A DNA stretch of 64,000 nt from assembly GCA_964019155.1 (NCBI GenBank), contig OZ025244.1:52952661-53016660 (forward strand). The letters are read 5' to 3'. Below the pieces are notes generated by a model that was not told where the DNA came from, did not search any database, and saw only the letters and a list, made by a program, of their open reading frames with translations. This document shows positions 61,228 through 64,000 of this stretch, piece by piece (position 1 is the stretch's first letter; every line of letters starts with the position of its first letter). A program made the translations under genes and the position numbers. This stretch comes from Osedax fenrisi (taxonomy: Eukaryota > Annelida > Polychaeta > Sabellida > Siboglinidae).

Positions 61228-61355
61228 CAGGGATGGGGTCAAATACGTATTTGTATTTAAATACACTGATTTGGTGGGGGGATGCACGAGTTGGGAACGG
61301 TTTTCAAAATGTTATTAGCAATTGAGGCGGCGGCGAGCGCGCATAGCGATATATA

Positions 61356-61399
<44 letters not shown>

Positions 61400-62775
61400 G
61401 TGTGTATATGTATACTATATTATATAGTATATATAAATTATGTAATTTAATATAATTATTATATTATATTATAATAATATATATATAATATAAATATAAA
61501 TAAAATATATAATATATTTTATATAAGCTTTATCAATATCGGTAGGCATTGAATATAAACATATAATCTATTGTTAACTGTTTTATATAGTTAAAATGAC
61601 ATAGTCACTATGATAGTGTATATAGTGTATACACTATGTGCGCTCAATTGCTGGTAACATTTTTAAAACCGTTCCCAACTCGTGCAGTAACCATTTGGTG
61701 TATTTGTATTTGAATAATTATTCAGTGATGTATTCGTATTTGTATTTGTATTTGATTGTCGTATTTGGTGTATTTGATAAAATACGGTTTCAAATACATT
61801 TTTTTAAATATTATTATATATTATATTCATCGATAGAAAGAAAGTGGATAAGCAATTGAATGTAGTTTCTGGCACTATCCGATACAGGCGCTGCAGTCGA
61901 AACCCACTATCTGGCCCACTACTTTTTATTTAAAATTAATATTTATGTATATATATATTGATAATTACTACCACTGTTAATGTACTATCTATACTAAAAA
62001 TAAAATTATATATTTAAAATACATTATATCAACATTCCTCGTAATTTTCTGTATTTAAATTGAAGATAGCATACTATTTTATTGATATTTATAATCTGAT
62101 CCATTGATATAGATAGAAGTCACTTTAATATATTTCGACAAAAAGCTAACTGTTTTAATATTTGACATATATAATATGACTAATATCCAATCAAAATCAG
62201 TGATGACATTTTGTTAATTTATCGATAAAAGTGTCATTCGGTATCTATCTTTATATAGATGATTATATTATATTAAATAATATTATATATATTTAATAAT
62301 TTAATATAATATAGAATTTAAACAATTGATTTATGAATATAAATAACGTACACAAATAATGTAAAAAAAATAATGTAAAAAAAATAACATTTATATTAAA
62401 TAATATATTTATTAAATAATACAAATTATATAATTATTATAATAATAGAACAATAATTTTCAAAGAATTTTATAAATACTATATAAATATATTTATGAAT
62501 TTATATTCTATATAGAAAATGTATGTGTTATAAATTATAACTTATATATCCCAAGCAACTAGTCTATTGTTTACAGTTTTTTAATATATTGATTTTCTTT
62601 AGGAATTAAATATATTTTAAATAGATTTCAATTAATTATTATTCAATCTGGTATAGGGATAAGCATTATTATTTTATGATTTATTATTTAATGTGTTAAT
62701 ATTTGTAATTTGTATTTGTATTTGTATAACATTTGAAGAAAAATATATTTTTATTTGTATTTGACCCCAACACTG
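61228..62775. mobile_element. hAT-like element (GGGGTCAAATAC type) containing a MITE
   Basis: The ends CAGGGATGGGGTCAAATAC and (inverted) CAGTGTTGGGGTCAAATAC are flanked by ATTATAAT and ATTATTAT (7 of 8). Subterminal repeats of GTATTTGTATTTG lie inside both ends. No transposase is readable. Confidence 0.78.
61277..61692. mobile_element. MITE nested in the hAT-like element
   Basis: Inverted ends share TGCACGAGTTGGGAACGGTT and continue for about 45 bp. The 8-bp duplication ATTTGGTG flanks it at 61269-61276 and 61693-61700. It has a TA-rich centre. Host repeats of GTATTTG continue on both sides, showing it inserted into the older element. Confidence 0.9.
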
Positions 62776-63227
62776 ATTATTATTATATTATATAGCTAAG
62801 CTATTACATATATAATTATTATATATTATTATATTATAATAATATATTTAATATAATATTATATTAATGTAATAGTAATATAATATTACTCAGTAATTTA
62901 CTGAATAAGAATTATTCTTAGAATAAGTTTATATAAATTACGAGTATAATACAATTATATTATAAATATAAAGATACAATTTATAAACGATACACATGAA
63001 GAAATGTATACCGTATAATAAACTATAATTATTTATAAATGTTTGCCTTTAGTCTAGATACACCGAAATGCTAAGTTACAATTTTAACTAATATTATTAG
63101 TTTTTAATAATGTATTGTAATTAATTAAGATATTGATTCCTATGTTTTCACATCATATTAACTACAAAATGATATTGACAACAAGTGAAGTTTAATCTCT
63201 AAAGCTTCGGGTGTTGACTTTTATATC

Positions 63228-64000
63228 TATATCTACATAGTGTGATCTATATAGTGTGATCTATATAGTGTGATCTATATAGTGTGATCTATATAGTGTG
63301 ATCTATATAGTGTGATCTATATAGTGTGATCTATATAGTGTGATCTATATAATGTGATCTATATAGTGTGATCTATATAGTGTGATCTATATAGTGTGAT
63401 CTATATAGTGTGATCTATATAGTGTGATCTATATAGTGTGATCTATATAGTGTGATCTATATAGTGTGATCTATATAGTGTGATCTATATAGTGTGATCT
63501 ATATAGTGTGATCTATATAGTGTGATCTATATAGTGTGATCTATATAGTGTGATCTATATAGTGTGATCTATATAGTGCGATCTATATAGTGCGATCTAT
63601 ATAATGTGATCTATATAATGTGATCTAAATAATGTGATCTATATAATGTGATCTATATAATGTGATCTATATAATGTGATCTATATAGTGTGATCTATAT
63701 AGTGCGATCTATATAATGTGATCTATATAGTGTGATCTATATAATGTGATCTATATAGTGTGCTCTATATAGTGTGATCTATATAGTGTGATCTATATAG
63801 TGTGATCTATATAGTGTGATATATATAGTGTGATCTATATAGTGTGATCTATATAGTGTGATCTATATAGTGCGATCTATATAATGTGATCTATATAGTG
63901 TGATCTATATAGTGTGATCTATATAGTGTGATCTATATAGTGTGATCTATATAATGTGATCTATATAATGTGATCTATATAATGTGATCTATATAGTGTG
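63228..64000. repeat. 14-bp satellite, about 55 copies, running off the window
   Basis: The unit is GTGTGATCTATATA, with variants GTGCGATC and AATGTGATC that cluster in the middle and near the end. The array is not complete at the right edge. Confidence 0.98.

Overview
The window looks like a piece of an animal (metazoan) nuclear genome. Short, relatively GC-rich exons sit in very AT-rich introns, all joined by GT-AG introns. There are tRNA-derived SINEs, LINE and hAT transposon remnants, MITEs, and an exceptional load of micro- and minisatellites. The species cannot be named from the sequence. Almost none of the real coding sequence forms long open frames. I rebuilt three host genes exon by exon, using splice sites, codon phase and, where available, recognisable protein families.

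Layout. (1) About 0.23-18.5 kb, minus strand: a gene for a Q/T/P/A-rich protein of unknown function, probably a transcriptional regulator. Eight exons are phase-consistent, and the gene may run past the left edge. Its introns hold a complete hAT transposon (0.5-2.8 kb), a 1.6 kb fold-back element, a 1 kb TAG microsatellite, a decayed intron-containing mobile-element gene (9.4-12.9 kb), and MITEs. (2) 18.5-25.5 kb: AT-rich DNA with a broken LINE reverse-transcriptase tail. (3) 25.5-40.2 kb, plus strand: a ten-exon gene for a glycosyltransferase-like protein of an uncharacterised animal family. Its introns hold minisatellites, a hAT MITE, a hAT element nested in a second MITE, and SINEs. (4) 41.7-58.4 kb, minus strand: a complete 16-exon gene for methylenetetrahydrofolate reductase (MTHFR, 637 residues). 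It is tail-to-tail with gene 3. (5) 58.4-64 kb: a (CTG/CTA)n tract against the MTHFR start codon, AT-rich DNA, a hAT-like element with a nested MITE, and a 14-bp satellite that runs off the right edge.

The most unusual signals concern splicing. Of the 32 host-gene 5' splice sites inferred here, 21 have T or C at intron position +3. Usual animal donors have a purine there, and none of these reads GTAAGT or GTGAGT. Tandem repeats also abut exon edges again and again in all three genes. In several cases the repeat unit contains a copy of the neighbouring donor or acceptor, giving arrays of decoy splice sites. MTHFR has a clear folate-cycle role: it reduces 5,10-methylene-THF to 5-methyl-THF. Nothing in the sequence functionally links the three genes.
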